Positions 19,276-30,527 of a stretch of DNA of 64,000 nt are shown here, one piece after another. The stretch is from Parashewanella tropica (GTDB taxonomy: Bacteria > Pseudomonadota > Gammaproteobacteria > Enterobacterales > Shewanellaceae). The notes beneath the pieces were generated by a model. It saw nothing but the letters and a program-made list of their open reading frames with translations, was not told the origin of the DNA and made no database searches. Position numbers and translations under genes: made by a program. Positions within the stretch are counted from its first letter, which is position 1, and each line of letters starts with the position of its first letter. Location: positions 3,992,501 to 4,056,500 of the forward strand of contig NZ_CP037951.1 of the NCBI RefSeq assembly GCF_004358445.1, written 5' to 3'.

Positions 19276-19581
19276 TTACCAGCTGGCCTTACGCAGACCA
19301 GGAACCTCACCGCGCATAGTTGCTTCACGTAATTTGATACGGCTAAGGCCGAACTTACGTAGGAAACCATGTGGGCGTCCAGTTTGATTACAGCGGTTGC
19401 GCTGACGCGAACGGCTTGAATCACGTGGAAGACCTTGCAGCTTCAATACTGCGTCCCAACGATCTTCTTCTGAAGTCTCAGGACTTGCAATGATAGCTTT
19501 AAGAGTCGCACGCTTTTCAGCGTACTGAGCTACAAGCTTGGCACGTTTTGCTTCACGTGCTTTCATTGAACTTTTTGCCAT
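19276..19581 (-). CDS. rpsN: 30S ribosomal protein S14
   Basis: 101-residue long form of S14 without the CXXC zinc ribbon, starting [17 protein letters not shown], with C-terminal [20 protein letters not shown]. The zinc-independent type fits most gammaproteobacteria. Spc operon. Confidence 0.98.
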   Translation of the reverse strand: MAKSSMKAREAKRAKLVAQYAEKRATLKAIIASPETSEEDRWDAVLKLQGLPRDSSRSRQRNRCNQTGRPHGFLRKFGLSRIKLREATMRGEVPGLRKASW

Positions 19582-19591
19582 TGCGCTACCC

Positions 19592-20131
19592 TTATTTCTT
19601 GAATGGGAAGTTGAATGCGTCTAATAGAGCTCGACCTTCTTCATCATTTTTCGCAGTAGTAGTGATAACGATATCCATACCACGAATTTTATCGATTTTA
19701 TCGTAATCGATTTCAGGGAAGATGATTTGCTCACGCACGCCCATCGCATAGTTGCCACGACCGTCGAAAGACTTCGCACTTAGACCACGGAAGTCACGGA
19801 TACGAGGGATCGCGATATCAACTAAACGCTCGAAGAATTCCCACATACGCTCACCGCGTAGGGTAACTTTACAACCAATAGGGTAGCCATCACGGATTTT
19901 AAAACCAGCAACTGATTTACGAGCAACAGTTACAACTGGCTTTTGACCTGCGATAGCAGTCATGTCACGAAGCGCGTGCTCCATAACTTTCTTGTCTGCT
20001 ACAGCCTCGCCAACACCCATGTTAAGGGTGATTTTCTCAATCCGAGGGACTTGCATGACACTGGTAAAACCAAACTTCTTAGAAAGTTCAGCGATAACAG
20101 TCTCTTTATATTTATCATGCAGTTTCGCCAT
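19592..20131 (-). CDS. rplE: 50S ribosomal protein L5
   Basis: 179-residue 5S rRNA-binding protein starting [20 protein letters not shown], with [20 protein letters not shown]. In E. coli the S8 repressor site overlaps the start of this gene; an equivalent fold was not checked here. Confidence 0.98.
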   Translation of the reverse strand: MAKLHDKYKETVIAELSKKFGFTSVMQVPRIEKITLNMGVGEAVADKKVMEHALRDMTAIAGQKPVVTVARKSVAGFKIRDGYPIGCKVTLRGERMWEFFERLVDIAIPRIRDFRGLSAKSFDGRGNYAMGVREQIIFPEIDYDKIDKIRGMDIVITTTAKNDEEGRALLDAFNFPFKK

Positions 20132-20146
20132 CGTTTACTCCAATAC

Positions 20147-20458
20147 TTATACGAGTTCACTGTTCGATTTGAAGAAGCGCACTTTTTTGCCATCTTCGAA
20201 TCGGAAACCAACACGATCCGCCTTACCAGTGGTAGGGTTCTTGATCGCTACATTTGATGCTTGAATCGGTGCTTCTTTGTCAATCACGCCGCCAGTTACG
20301 CCCAATTGTGGGTTTGGCTTTTGGTGTTTCTTAACAAGGTTAACGCCTTCAACAAGTACTTTGCCGTTTGTAAAAACTTGAGTAACCTTTCCAGATTTAC
20401 CTTTGTCTTTACCAGCAATTACTACTACTTCGTCTTCGCGACGGATTTTAGCTGCCAT
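20147..20458 (-). CDS. rplX: 50S ribosomal protein L24
   Basis: 103-residue assembly initiator protein with the KOW motif ([19 protein letters not shown]). Spc operon, 12 bases after rplN. Confidence 0.98.
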   Translation of the reverse strand: MAAKIRREDEVVVIAGKDKGKSGKVTQVFTNGKVLVEGVNLVKKHQKPNPQLGVTGGVIDKEAPIQASNVAIKNPTTGKADRVGFRFEDGKKVRFFKSNSELV

Positions 20459-20470
20459 TTTGAAGCTCCT

Positions 20471-20839
20471 TTATAGTACTTCTGGGGCTAGCGACACAAT
20501 TTTCATGAATTGCTCAGTACGCAATTCACGTGTCACAGGGCCAAAGATACGAGTACCAATCGGTGCAAGGTTTGCATTTAGCAATACCGCTGCGTTCCGA
20601 TCGAAGCGAATGACAGAACCGTCTGGACGACGAACGCCTTTCTTAGTACGGACTACCACCGCGTTATATACATCACCTTTCTTCGCTTTAGCGCGAGGAA
20701 TTGCTTCTTTTACAGAAACTTTGATGATGTCGCCGATCCCGGCATAACGACGATGAGAGCCACCCAAGACCTTAATACATTGAACTCTACGTGCACCGCT
20801 GTTGTCGGCCACTTCAAGCTGCGATTGCATTTGGATCAT
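20471..20839 (-). CDS. rplN: 50S ribosomal protein L14
   Basis: 122-residue protein starting [20 protein letters not shown], at the subunit interface. The frame is open ten codons further upstream, but ATG 20839 gives the exact family start. First gene of the spc operon, separated from rpsQ by a terminator and promoter. Confidence 0.98.
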   Translation of the reverse strand: MIQMQSQLEVADNSGARRVQCIKVLGGSHRRYAGIGDIIKVSVKEAIPRAKAKKGDVYNAVVVRTKKGVRRPDGSVIRFDRNAAVLLNANLAPIGTRIFGPVTRELRTEQFMKIVSLAPEVL

Positions 20840-20895
20840 TTCAAGTGCTCCGCTATCGTTACTACACAAATCCCAAAATTAGGACATAAAAACAC

Positions 20896-20925
20896 CCATT
20901 TTCGACCCAATTTGGTCAAAAATGG
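20896..20925 (-). promoter_or_regulatory. Inverted repeat in the spc operon 5' leader
   Basis: Imperfect arms 20896-20907 (CCATTTTCGACC) and 20914-20925 (GGTCAAAAATGG) can form a stem in the mRNA leader between the likely promoter and rplN. Role unknown; it could be a leader hairpin affecting rplN translation. Confidence 0.5.
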
Positions 20926-20931
20926 CGCGCA

Positions 20932-20960
20932 AGTATAACACCATAATTTTGAAATAGGTA
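20932..20960 (-). promoter_or_regulatory. Likely spc operon promoter
   Basis: On the minus strand GGTGTTATACTTGCGCGCC holds a -10 (TATACT, 20932-20937) followed by a GC-rich discriminator. It strongly resembles the E. coli spc promoter region (GGTGTTATAATGCCGCGCC as remembered). No convincing -35 hexamer is seen. Confidence 0.65.
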
Positions 20961-20965
20961 GTGTT

Positions 20966-21000
20966 AAAAAAACAAACGGCCCCATTTTTTGGAGCCGTTT
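20966..21000 (-). terminator. Terminator after rpsQ (end of S10 operon)
   Basis: On the minus strand arms AAACGGC (20994-21000) and GCCGTTT (20974-20980) are followed by a T-run. It separates the S10 operon from the spc operon. Confidence 0.8.
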
Positions 21001-21018
21001 CACTAAAAGACTAAAAAA

Positions 21019-21267
21019 TTAGGCTTTTGTTACTACTTCTACCAAAGTCCAAGACTTAGTCTTAGACAGAGGACGACATTCGCGAATGGTTACTAAATCG
21101 CCTTCGTTACACACGTTTGCTTCGTCGTGTGCGTGAAGTTTAGTAGTACGCTTAATGTACTTCCCGTAGATTGGGTGTTTTACTTGGCGCTCTACTGCAA
21201 CAGTAATAGACTTGTCCATTTTGTTGCTTAGTACGCGACCTTGTAATGTACGAATTTTCTCAGACAT
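21019..21267 (-). CDS. rpsQ: 30S ribosomal protein S17
   Basis: 82-residue OB-fold 16S-binding protein with [20 protein letters not shown]. Last gene of the S10 operon; its start overlaps the rpmC stop by one base. Confidence 0.98.
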   Translation of the reverse strand: MSEKIRTLQGRVLSNKMDKSITVAVERQVKHPIYGKYIKRTTKLHAHDEANVCNEGDLVTIRECRPLSKTKSWTLVEVVTKA

Positions 21268-21458
21268 TATGCACCCGCCTTAGAAGTAATAATGGTCTTA
21301 ACACGCGCAATGTTACGGCGTACTTGCTTCAACTGATGAGTTTGGTTCAGTTGGCCAGTAGCGTGTTGCATACGCAGGTTAAACTGCTCACGCAGCAGAC
21401 CAAGTAGTTCAGCGTTTAGTTCTTCAACGCTTTTTTCTCTTAGTTCGCTCGCTTTCAT
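21267..21458 (-). CDS. rpmC: 50S ribosomal protein L29
   Basis: 63-residue helical protein by the exit tunnel, starting [20 protein letters not shown]. One-base overlaps with rplP and rpsQ on both sides. Confidence 0.98.
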   Translation of the reverse strand: MKASELREKSVEELNAELLGLLREQFNLRMQHATGQLNQTHQLKQVRRNIARVKTIITSKAGA

Positions 21459-21868
21459 TACATCACCGTCTTAGTTACGAAGGTAGTCTTGATTGGAAGC
21501 TTGGCAGCAGCAAGTTCAAACGCTTCACGCGCTAGCTCTTCTGGTACACCTTCCATCTCGTAAAGTACCTTACCAGGTTGAATCTGACATACCCAGTATT
21601 CAACGTTACCTTTACCTTTACCCATACGCACTTCAAGAGGCTTAGAGGTAATTGGCTTGTCAGGGAAAACTCGGATCCAAATTTTACCTTGACGCTTAAT
21701 GTGACGTGTCATCGCACGACGCGCAGATTCAATCTGACGTGCAGTTAAACGGCCGCGGCCAACTGCTTTCAGACCAAATTCACCGAAGCTTACTTCTGCG
21801 CCTTTACCAAGACCGCGGTTACGGCCTTTGTGCATCTTGCGAAACTTCATTCGTTTAGGTTGCAGCAT
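21458..21868 (-). CDS. rplP: 50S ribosomal protein L16
   Basis: 136-residue protein starting [20 protein letters not shown], with the [20 protein letters not shown] segment near the A site and 5S rRNA. S10 operon. Confidence 0.98.
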   Translation of the reverse strand: MLQPKRMKFRKMHKGRNRGLGKGAEVSFGEFGLKAVGRGRLTARQIESARRAMTRHIKRQGKIWIRVFPDKPITSKPLEVRMGKGKGNVEYWVCQIQPGKVLYEMEGVPEELAREAFELAAAKLPIKTTFVTKTVM

Positions 21869-21879
21869 TGAAGGCTCTC

Positions 21880-22566
21880 CTATTTACCACGAGACTTGCG
21901 CTTAGGCTGCTTCGGCTCTTCAAGCTTCGGCATAACACCGTCTAGAACTTCACCTTTGAAGATCCAAACTTTGATACCGATCACACCGTATTGGGTGTGA
22001 GCTTCTGCAGTAGCGTAGTCGATGTCAGCACGTAAAGTATGTAGAGGTACACGACCTTCACGATACCACTCAGAACGTGCGATTTCAGCGCCGCCTAGAC
22101 GACCGCTTACTTCAACTTTGATACCTTGAGCACCAATGCGCATTGCATTTTGTACCGCACGCTTCATAGCGCGACGGAACATTACACGACGCTCAAGCTG
22201 TTGTGCGATAGAATCAGCAACTAGCTTAGCGTCTAGTTCTGGCTTACGGATCTCAGCAATGTTGATCTGCGCAGTAGTACCAGTAATTTTTGATACTGCT
22301 TTACGTAGAACTTCAACGTCTTCACCTTTCTTACCAATCACAACACCTGGACGTGCAGTGTGGATAGTCACGCGAACACTTTTCGCTGGACGCTCGATAA
22401 CAATCTTAGATACAGACGCCGCTTTTAGTTTCTTAAATAGAAACTGACGTACTTCCCAGTCGCTATCTAGGTTAGCAGCATACTCACCTTTATCAGCGTA
22501 CCAGGTAGAGATCCAAGGCTTGGTGATACCCAGACGGATACCATTTGGATGTACTTTCTGTCCCAT
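21880..22566 (-). CDS. rpsC: 30S ribosomal protein S3
   Basis: 228-residue protein at the mRNA entry site, starting [20 protein letters not shown], with a KH domain ([20 protein letters not shown]) and C-terminal basic tail. S10 operon. Confidence 0.98.
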   Translation of the reverse strand: MGQKVHPNGIRLGITKPWISTWYADKGEYAANLDSDWEVRQFLFKKLKAASVSKIVIERPAKSVRVTIHTARPGVVIGKKGEDVEVLRKAVSKITGTTAQINIAEIRKPELDAKLVADSIAQQLERRVMFRRAMKRAVQNAMRIGAQGIKVEVSGRLGGAEIARSEWYREGRVPLHTLRADIDYATAEAHTQYGVIGIKVWIFKGEVLDGVMPKLEEPKQPKRKSRGK

Positions 22567-22575
22567 TACTCTCTC

Positions 22576-22908
22576 CTAGCGATCTGATACAACCACAGTG
22601 ATGTGGCTGGTACGCTTGATGATACGGTCAGCACGGCCTTTAGCACGTGGCATGATGCGCTTCATGGTAGGTGCTTCGTCAACGAACACTTTACCAACTA
22701 CTAGCTCATCGATGTCTGCGCCTTCGTTGTGTTCAGCATTAGCAATTGCTGAATCTAGTACTTTCTTAACCAGTACGGCCGCTTTCTTAGGGCTGAATGT
22801 TAGGATTTCCAGCGCTTTAGCAACAGGTAATCCACGAATTTGATCAGCAACTAAGCGAGCTTTTTGTGGCGACGTACGGGCGTAGCGATGTTTAGCTAAA
22901 ACTTCCAT
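22576..22908 (-). CDS. rplV: 50S ribosomal protein L22
   Basis: 110-residue exit-tunnel protein starting [20 protein letters not shown], with the tunnel hairpin [18 protein letters not shown]10 operon. Confidence 0.98.
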   Translation of the reverse strand: MEVLAKHRYARTSPQKARLVADQIRGLPVAKALEILTFSPKKAAVLVKKVLDSAIANAEHNEGADIDELVVGKVFVDEAPTMKRIMPRAKGRADRIIKRTSHITVVVSDR

Positions 22909-22923
22909 CTATATTCTCCCGTA

Positions 22924-24041
<1,118 letters not shown>

Positions 24042-24058
24042 GATTCAATCTCCTTTGC

Positions 24059-24361
24059 TTATTCAGCGCCGCCGACGAAGTCTAGGTCAGCGCCGTCAGC
24101 TAGAGTTACATAAGCTTTTTTCCAGTCGCTACGACGGCCGAAACGGGCACCGTGACGCTTGGTTTTGCCTTTTGCAACTAGAGTGCGAACAGACTTAACT
24201 TCAACTTCAAACAATTGAGCTACTGCAGCTTTAATCTCAGCTTTAGTCGCATCAACAGCTACACGGAAAACAACAGTGTTGTTTTGCTCAGCGTTGATGG
24301 TGCTCTTTTCAGAGATGTGTGGTGCTAGAATAACTTTTAGCAAACGTTCTTCGCGGATCAT
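24059..24361 (-). CDS. rplW: 50S ribosomal protein L23
   Basis: 100-residue exit-tunnel protein that docks trigger factor and SRP, with [20 protein letters not shown]. Its start overlaps rplD by four bases. Confidence 0.98.
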   Translation of the reverse strand: MIREERLLKVILAPHISEKSTINAEQNNTVVFRVAVDATKAEIKAAVAQLFEVEVKSVRTLVAKGKTKRHGARFGRRSDWKKAYVTLADGADLDFVGGAE

Positions 24362-24963
24362 GCTAGCATCTCCTCGATTTGCTTCACTGCATCAGCAGTT
24401 ACCAACACAGTGTTGAACGCGATTAGGCTTACTGGATCAATACCAGCAACATCACGAACGTCAACCTTGTATAGGTTGCGAGCAGCTAAGAACAAGTTCT
24501 CATCTACTTCTGGAGTAACGATTAATACGTCTTCCAGATCCATAGCGTTCAGCTTGTTTTTAAGCTCTTTAGTCTTTGGTGCTTCAACACCAAACTTCTC
24601 AACAACCAGTAAACGGTCTTGACGTACCAACTCAGAAAGGATGCTTTTGATCGCACCGCGGTACATTTTCTTGTTTACTTTTTGGCTGTGATCTTGTGGC
24701 TTAGCCGCGAACGACACACCACCAGAACGCCAGATTGGGCTTTTTACTGAACCCGCACGAGCGCGGCCAGTACCCTTTTGACGCCATGGCTTTTTGCCAG
24801 AGCCTTTTACTTCTGCGCGAGTTTTTTGCGCGCGAGTGCCTTGACGAGCGTTAGCTGCGTAAGCCACTACTACCTGATGAACCAGTGCTTCGTTAAACTC
24901 CTGGCCAAAGGTAGTTTCGGAAACTTCAAGAGCGCCTTGCGCGTCTTTCAATACTAATTCCAT
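24358..24963 (-). CDS. rplD: 50S ribosomal protein L4
   Basis: 201-residue protein with the long loop [20 protein letters not shown] that lines the exit tunnel. In E. coli L4 also represses the S10 operon by attenuation and translation block in its leader; a structured leader is present here at 25959-26132. Confidence 0.98.
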   Translation of the reverse strand: MELVLKDAQGALEVSETTFGQEFNEALVHQVVVAYAANARQGTRAQKTRAEVKGSGKKPWRQKGTGRARAGSVKSPIWRSGGVSFAAKPQDHSQKVNKKMYRGAIKSILSELVRQDRLLVVEKFGVEAPKTKELKNKLNAMDLEDVLIVTPEVDENLFLAARNLYKVDVRDVAGIDPVSLIAFNTVLVTADAVKQIEEMLA

Positions 24964-24980
24964 TACTATCTCCTCAGACC

Positions 24981-25619
24981 TTAAGCTTTAACGGCTGGCT
25001 TAATGATCAAATCACCATTGGTAGCGCCTGGTACAGCACCTTTTACCAATAATAGGTTGCGCTCAGCGTCTACACGAACCACTTCTAGGTTTTGTGTAGT
25101 AGTGCGCTCATCACCCATGTGACCTGACATTTTTTTACCTTTGAATACGCGACCAGGCGTTTGGTTCTGACCGATAGAACCGTTTGCGCGGTGCGCCAAA
25201 GAGTTACCGTGAGTCATATCTTGAGTACGGAAGTTCCAACGCTTAACACCACCTTGGAAGCCTTTACCTTTAGATTGACCAGTAACGTCAACTTTCGCTA
25301 CGTCAGCGAAGATATCAACTGTTAGCTCAGCACCAACTTCAATGCCTTCACCTTCACCATCAGCAAGACGCATTTCACGAATGATACGACCAGCTTCTAC
25401 GCCAGCCTTTGCAAAGTGACCTGCAGCTGCTTTATTAGTGCGGTTGGCTTTTTTGGTACCAGTTGTAAGTTGAAGTGCGCGGTAACCGTCAGTTTCAAGT
25501 GTTCTAACTTGAGAAACACGGTTAGCTAATACTTCAATTACAGATACAGGTATTGATGCACCATCTTCAGTGAAGATGCGCGTCATACCAACTTTACGAC
25601 CGATAAGACCGATAGCCAT
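24981..25619 (-). CDS. rplC: 50S ribosomal protein L3
   Basis: 212-residue protein starting [20 protein letters not shown], with [20 protein letters not shown] reaching toward the peptidyl transferase centre; the glutamine in [20 protein letters not shown] is the residue methylated by PrmB in E. coli. S10 operon. Confidence 0.98.
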   Translation of the reverse strand: MAIGLIGRKVGMTRIFTEDGASIPVSVIEVLANRVSQVRTLETDGYRALQLTTGTKKANRTNKAAAGHFAKAGVEAGRIIREMRLADGEGEGIEVGAELTVDIFADVAKVDVTGQSKGKGFQGGVKRWNFRTQDMTHGNSLAHRANGSIGQNQTPGRVFKGKKMSGHMGDERTTTQNLEVVRVDAERNLLLVKGAVPGATNGDLIIKPAVKA

Positions 25620-25646
25620 CTCTCAAACCTCTTCTTAGGATCTCAA

Positions 25647-26132
<486 letters not shown>

Positions 26133-26160
26133 ATTATACTCAGCTTTTGACTAAAAGCAA
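26133..26160 (-). promoter_or_regulatory. S10 operon promoter
   Basis: Minus-strand -35 TTGCTT (26155-26160) and perfect -10 TATAAT (26133-26138) with a 16-base spacer, followed by GCACCCC. The region 26161-26371 upstream holds nothing else I can name. Confidence 0.78.
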
Positions 26161-26371
26161 CCCAGCTGCGTATTTTATCTGCAAAACCTTGATAAATTCT
26201 GACATAAAACACGGCTCATAATTTGTGGGCAGGATTATACAGATTTGGCGTAAGAATACTAGGGTGAGTTGGTTTTAGTCAGATTAAATCTCAAGATTTA
26301 GGCAGACTGACAGCTTAAATTCAGTCTATGGCTTATACACTGCCTCTAAAACCACTTATCATCAGTTGCTT

Positions 26372-26896
26372 ATGAGTGCTTCGCCCACGTCTACAGCCTG
26401 CCCTTCATGCGTTTCTGTTCAAGAGTTAACCGAGCGCCAATATGATATTAGTGCTAACCCAAGGCATCAAACGTTGATTGAATTTGCTGATATACATTCC
26501 AAAAGTTCAGCTCAAAAACTAAAAGCAAGGTTAGCGCATTTATCCTTAGCATCTACACGTGGTGAAGCTCATAATGCAATCGTTCAATTACTCTGGTCAT
26601 TGCCTTATAACAGAAAATTTCGATATTTCAGGTTATATGAGGTTAGAGTCAAAGGAGACCCTAGAATTCGAATACGAGTGGCGTTTCAGCAGAATCCAGT
26701 CGTAAAACCCCAAACCATTCGTAAATTTTGGCTACGCGATCTGTTTGTTGGTGCTAAGCCCAATGAACCCTATAAATCTCCGTTTAAGAGATATGATAAA
26801 AAGCATTCTTTACCATCGTCGAGTTATTTTGCCTCTCCACCTAGATTAACAACTAACCATCTTGTCTTAGGTACTCGAAACACCATTTCTAAATAA
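26372..26896 (+). CDS. Hypothetical protein, 174 residues
   Basis: Not recognised. The product starts MSASPTSTACPSCVSVQELT (a CPSC pair near residues 10-13), has a helical middle (AQKLKARLAHLSLASTRGEA), a basic stretch (RLYEVRVKGDPRIRIRVAF) and a disordered, serine-rich C terminus. No signal peptide or membrane segment. The frame extends to TTG 26366, but ATG 26372 is the better start; neither has a good ribosome binding site, so expression is uncertain. It lies where the str operon would be expected in Shewanella. Confidence 0.55.
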   Translation: MSASPTSTACPSCVSVQELTERQYDISANPRHQTLIEFADIHSKSSAQKLKARLAHLSLASTRGEAHNAIVQLLWSLPYNRKFRYFRLYEVRVKGDPRIRIRVAFQQNPVVKPQTIRKFWLRDLFVGAKPNEPYKSPFKRYDKKHSLPSSSYFASPPRLTTNHLVLGTRNTISK

Positions 26897-27024
26897 TTGG
26901 ATACTTATTATGTCTTTGCATTCAGCTTTATACCAACTTTCAATGGACAAATAATCTTGTTTCAATTGTGCCTATCGCTATAGCACCTTTTATTCTCAAA
27001 TAATCAGCTTTAGGAGAATACCTT

Positions 27025-27408
27025 ATGTCTATACACCCATATTTTTCTGTAGATACTCACCCTAATAATTATCAGGCTCAGGATGCTCAATCTCTATCAC
27101 TTCAATATGTCAGCCCGAGCCGAGAAAGTGCATTTCTCACTGTGTACCAACGCTTACTTTCCTGTAATAGAACCGTTGACGCCATAGATACAGTCTCTCA
27201 CCTAAACCAGTTCCTTCATCATTTTCATCAAGGCGGACCCGGTTTCGAAACCAAAACCTATCATTATGGTGGAGATGATAAACATCATTCTGGGATCCAG
27301 TGCTTGGTCTTTTTCAGCGAACAAAAAGGTGGAGTGCGATTTGAAGCTCATAAATTTATCGTAACAACACCGATTGAAATAACGCCTTATCGCTATTCAT
27401 ATCAGTAG
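27025..27408 (+). CDS. Hypothetical protein, 127 residues
   Basis: Not recognised. Begins MSIHPYFSVDTHPNNYQAQD and is rich in His, Ser and Tyr, with HLNQFLHHFHQGGPGFETKT and a beta-rich end (FEAHKFIVTTPIEITPYRYS). No signal peptide or membrane segment. AGGAGA six to eleven bases before the ATG is a good ribosome binding site, which supports a real gene. It lies 128 bases after the 174-residue orphan, on the same strand. Confidence 0.65.
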   Translation: MSIHPYFSVDTHPNNYQAQDAQSLSLQYVSPSRESAFLTVYQRLLSCNRTVDAIDTVSHLNQFLHHFHQGGPGFETKTYHYGGDDKHHSGIQCLVFFSEQKGGVRFEAHKFIVTTPIEITPYRYSYQ

Positions 27409-27484
27409 CCTTGTTGGTTTTGTTGATTGTCATGGTGAAATATCATCCACCGTTATGAGTTTTACCTACATGCACATCAAATAT

Positions 27485-27503
27485 CGCCCAGTATATTTGG
27501 GCG
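27485..27503. terminator. Weak hairpin between convergent genes
   Basis: Arms CGCCCA and TGGGCG around seven bases between the 127-residue orphan and the chemoreceptor gene. No T-run, so a terminator role is uncertain. Confidence 0.4.
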
Positions 27504-27522
27504 ACTTCGATTCAGATAACAA

Positions 27523-29091
27523 TCACCTATCAAACTGAGCTACCAAATCTTGTTGCTGTTCATTTTGCCAAGTCAGTCCTTGGCTTAATGCCACGGAACT
27601 ATCGACATTCTCTAATAGCGCTTCAGTATTATGCTTGATGGCATCCATATTTCCCTGAACTTGTAGCATGGCTTGCGATTGCTGCTCAGCGGCTACGGCG
27701 GTTTGTTGTCCCATTCCATGCACTTGTTTAAGGGCTGTATTCATGTTCAGTAGCGTATCTTTTAATGCTTTCTCTGATTGTGTGCTATCTGAAATCATAC
27801 TTTGACTGTGCTGCATTTGCTCAACCGCCACGGCTGTGGTTTGTTTTAGCCCGTTGATGATTTCTTGTATTTCTTTGGCTGAGGTCTGCGAACGATTGGC
27901 AAGCATTCTTACTTCATCGGCAACGACCGCAAAACCCCGCCCCGCTTCTCCTGCACGCGCCGCTTCGATTGCGGCATTTAAAGCCAATAGATTGGTTTGC
28001 TCGGCAAGGCTATCTATAACACTTAATACTGAGTCTATTTTGCCGCAAAGTTCATCTAAATTTGCAATGGATGACTGTGAACGCTCCAACAGCTGGGTTA
28101 TTTTGTTACTGGATTCTTGAGAGATAGATAAGGCGGTTTGAGTATCGACTAATTTGCCTATGCTTTCTTCAATGTGCATAGCGGTATCAACCGTATTTTC
28201 GGCGACTTCACTGATGGCTTCACTCATTTGACACACAGACAATGCCACTTGTGCTAGATTTTCATTCTGCTCTTCAAGGTTAACCAAATTCTGCTGATTT
28301 TGATCGTCTTGAACAATAATCGACTGTTGTAGCTTTTCACCGCTGTCTTGGATACGCCCAACAATCGCTAGCGTTTCTGCTTTTCTCATCCTTAAGCTCA
28401 ACTCTAAATGAGAAAATTCATCGACGGTACCGCTGTAAATATATTGATTGACTTTATTATCATGCACTTCTTTACTAAGCTGCATCAATATATTTAACCT
28501 TCCGCTCAGCCATCGTAACCCTAACAACCCACTGATGATCCCAGCACCTATTGAGCACCATTGCCAAAAGCTATTATTCGCCATAAACCCAATTCCAACG
28601 AACAGCAAGCTCACAAGCCACACCAAACTGATTTTTTGCACGAATGTTAGGGACCATTGAGGTAAAGTCGTCCCCCCTTTTTGCATCTTTTGATAACAGG
28701 CTTCAGCACGTTTTTTTAACTCAGGTTCCAGCTGAGTTCTGACAGATTGGTATTCAACCGTCTTTCCCTTTTGTTTCACAGGACTGACAAAGGCGTTAAC
28801 CCAGTAATAGTCACCATTTTTACAGGTATTTTTCACCATCCCCATCCAATTATGGCCAGCTTTGATGGTTAGCCATAAATTTTCAAAAGCTTGGCTTGGC
28901 ATATCCGAGTGACGAACCAAATTATGGGGCTTACCGATCAACTCTTCATAACTAAAGCCACTGACATTCACAAAATCTTGATTGGCATAGGTAATGCGAC
29001 TTTGTAAGTCAGTAGTAGAGAGCATTTTATAGTGTGAGGGATATTCAACTTCTTTAGAGTGGATTATGGATGAACTGTTCAAGCTAAACAC
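27523..29091 (-). CDS. Aer-like methyl-accepting chemotaxis protein with PAS domain
   Basis: Chemoreceptor that signals to CheA/CheW. The 522-residue protein has an N-terminal cytoplasmic PAS domain (about 20-120, [20 protein letters not shown] and [14 protein letters not shown]), two close membrane segments (about 153-170 and 176-195), a HAMP-like region, and the signalling hairpin tip [20 protein letters not shown]. There is no periplasmic ligand domain, as in Aer, which senses redox or energy state via PAS-bound FAD. Other che genes are not nearby. Aer-type function is an inference from architecture. Confidence 0.92.
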   Translation of the reverse strand: MFSLNSSSIIHSKEVEYPSHYKMLSTTDLQSRITYANQDFVNVSGFSYEELIGKPHNLVRHSDMPSQAFENLWLTIKAGHNWMGMVKNTCKNGDYYWVNAFVSPVKQKGKTVEYQSVRTQLEPELKKRAEACYQKMQKGGTTLPQWSLTFVQKISLVWLVSLLFVGIGFMANNSFWQWCSIGAGIISGLLGLRWLSGRLNILMQLSKEVHDNKVNQYIYSGTVDEFSHLELSLRMRKAETLAIVGRIQDSGEKLQQSIIVQDDQNQQNLVNLEEQNENLAQVALSVCQMSEAISEVAENTVDTAMHIEESIGKLVDTQTALSISQESSNKITQLLERSQSSIANLDELCGKIDSVLSVIDSLAEQTNLLALNAAIEAARAGEAGRGFAVVADEVRMLANRSQTSAKEIQEIINGLKQTTAVAVEQMQHSQSMISDSTQSEKALKDTLLNMNTALKQVHGMGQQTAVAAEQQSQAMLQVQGNMDAIKHNTEALLENVDSSVALSQGLTWQNEQQQDLVAQFDR

Positions 29092-29251
29092 CTTTTACTT
29101 GTTTTAGATTCCATTCAGTGCAGCTCATATAAGAACGCACCAACAACAAGTAAAACTTTACAAAAAATATTGTCGTACAATAACTAAAACAGTGAGTATA
29201 TTTGATGCAAATCAAACACATACTCGTTCATAAATCAGAAAAATGAAATCG

Positions 29252-29297
29252 CTGTCATATTGATAATACTTTTCACAACGTATTGCCAATATGACAG
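29252..29297 (-). terminator. Long hairpin after the first pilin-like gene
   Basis: Exact 11-base arms CTGTCATATTG (29252-29262) and CAATATGACAG (29287-29297), with an inner AATAC/GTATT stem. It starts 14 bases beyond the stop of the gene at 29311 and probably stabilises or terminates that transcript. Confidence 0.55.
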
Positions 29298-29310
29298 TCT
29301 CAAAGGGTAA

Positions 29311-29823
29311 TTAACAGCCTGATTTAACCATTGATTCAATTGGTTGTTTAGGGTGACCCAGCGTACCGGCTTCGGTGTAGATCAAATAACAATTTTTAGG
29401 TGCGCTGGGTTCGTAAATTTTTACTTTGCCCGGCATATTTGCGGCAACATCAATGATGTCCATATTCCAATTAGAGACTGCGCTGTATAAATCTTGTTGT
29501 GCGTTATAGACAATATTGAGTCCATTTTCTAACGATAAGCGACTGGCCTTTAAATAACCATTTATCAAAGATACGGGTATTGAGCTAATGGTAATATCCG
29601 CTTTACCTTTACTAACCTGATTTTCTTCAGCATTTTTATGAATGATATTATTGGCGTGTTCTAATGCGATTTTTAGTGAGTCTATGGCCTTCGCATGCGT
29701 TTCTTTTGCCACTTGTTCATTTGTTGTTTTCTGACTGACAATAACTCCAGCGACAATGGCAATCCCCAAGATTAATAACACCCCAGTGATCTTAGATTGA
29801 CCCGTTCCATAGTTGTTCTTCAT
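29311..29823 (-). CDS. MshA-pilin-like membrane-anchored protein (1)
   Basis: A 170-residue protein with a short polar N terminus, one membrane helix (about 12-30, GVLLILGIAIVAGVIVSQ), an amphipathic helix (KAIDSLKIALEHANNIIHKN), a beta-rich domain and the C-terminal disulfide loop NCYLIYTEAG...SGC. The loop and the SLENGLNIV segment match the layout of MSHA type IV pilins. However, the prepilin peptidase motif (G then FTLIE) is absent, so it is not a normal pilin; it may be a non-cleaved anchor form. It is a clear paralog of the gene at 29931. GAGGA lies before the ATG. Function unknown. Confidence 0.75.
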   Translation of the reverse strand: MKNNYGTGQSKITGVLLILGIAIVAGVIVSQKTTNEQVAKETHAKAIDSLKIALEHANNIIHKNAEENQVSKGKADITISSIPVSLINGYLKASRLSLENGLNIVYNAQQDLYSAVSNWNMDIIDVAANMPGKVKIYEPSAPKNCYLIYTEAGTLGHPKQPIESMVKSGC

Positions 29824-29930
29824 AGCGCATCCTCATTTTTCTCAATGTGATTGGCATTACAGAGTTTTGGTTGTTTTACCTAACTCTGAATCAACAAGAA
29901 AGCGCTACACTTGAAGCTGTCAGCTATTGT

Positions 29931-30437
29931 TCAGCATCCGCTATTAACTATGATGTATTGAGGTGATTTAGGTGTACTACTGATACCCGCTTCAGTATAA
30001 AGCAAGTAGCAATTTTCACTAGCTCCACTTGGAATGAGTTTAATTTGGTGGGCACCAACTGAAGAGGACTTTGAAGGGATCATGTGCCAGTCGATTTTTT
30101 GAATATGAGGCAACACAAGCACTTTTCGAGCAATATCTATTCCGTTTTCGAGTGACGAAGGCGTGGCTCGGAGCTTACCATTTACCAAATCTAATGATAC
30201 ATCACCAAAATAATCATAGTGTATTCCAAAGTTACCTGTTGGCTCTTCACCTAGCACGATATCGTTAACATGTTGAATAGCCACTTGTACATCGGTAAGC
30301 GCTTGTTGATGATTAGTCTTAAGCACTTCCATTTTTCTTTGCTGGTTCATTGCGACCAGCAAAATAAACAAAATCAATACTATGCCAGCGGCCAGTACCA
30401 AAATTTTGGTATTAGACATGCCTTTGTGATGATTCAT
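29931..30437 (-). CDS. MshA-pilin-like membrane-anchored protein (2)
   Basis: A 168-residue paralog of the 29311 gene: membrane helix (about 12-31, ILVLAAGIVLILFILLVAMN), amphipathic helix (ALTDVQVAIQHVNDIVLG), SSLENGIDIA segment, and C-terminal NCYLLYTEAG...NSGC disulfide loop like MshA. Again no prepilin cleavage site is present. The frame opens at 30455, but ATG 30437 directly follows AAGGAGGGAG and is the better start. The two genes are 107 bases apart and read in the same direction. No msh or pil assembly genes are in the window. Confidence 0.75.
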   Translation of the reverse strand: MNHHKGMSNTKILVLAAGIVLILFILLVAMNQQRKMEVLKTNHQQALTDVQVAIQHVNDIVLGEEPTGNFGIHYDYFGDVSLDLVNGKLRATPSSLENGIDIARKVLVLPHIQKIDWHMIPSKSSSVGAHQIKLIPSGASENCYLLYTEAGISSTPKSPQYIIVNSGC

Positions 30438-30527
30438 CGCTCCCTCCTTGGCCAATGCTATGGTATCTAGTTTAGGAAAGCTTTGGCCGTTTTGCAGAGG
30501 GAGGAGGAACTTAACTTAGGACGCACC

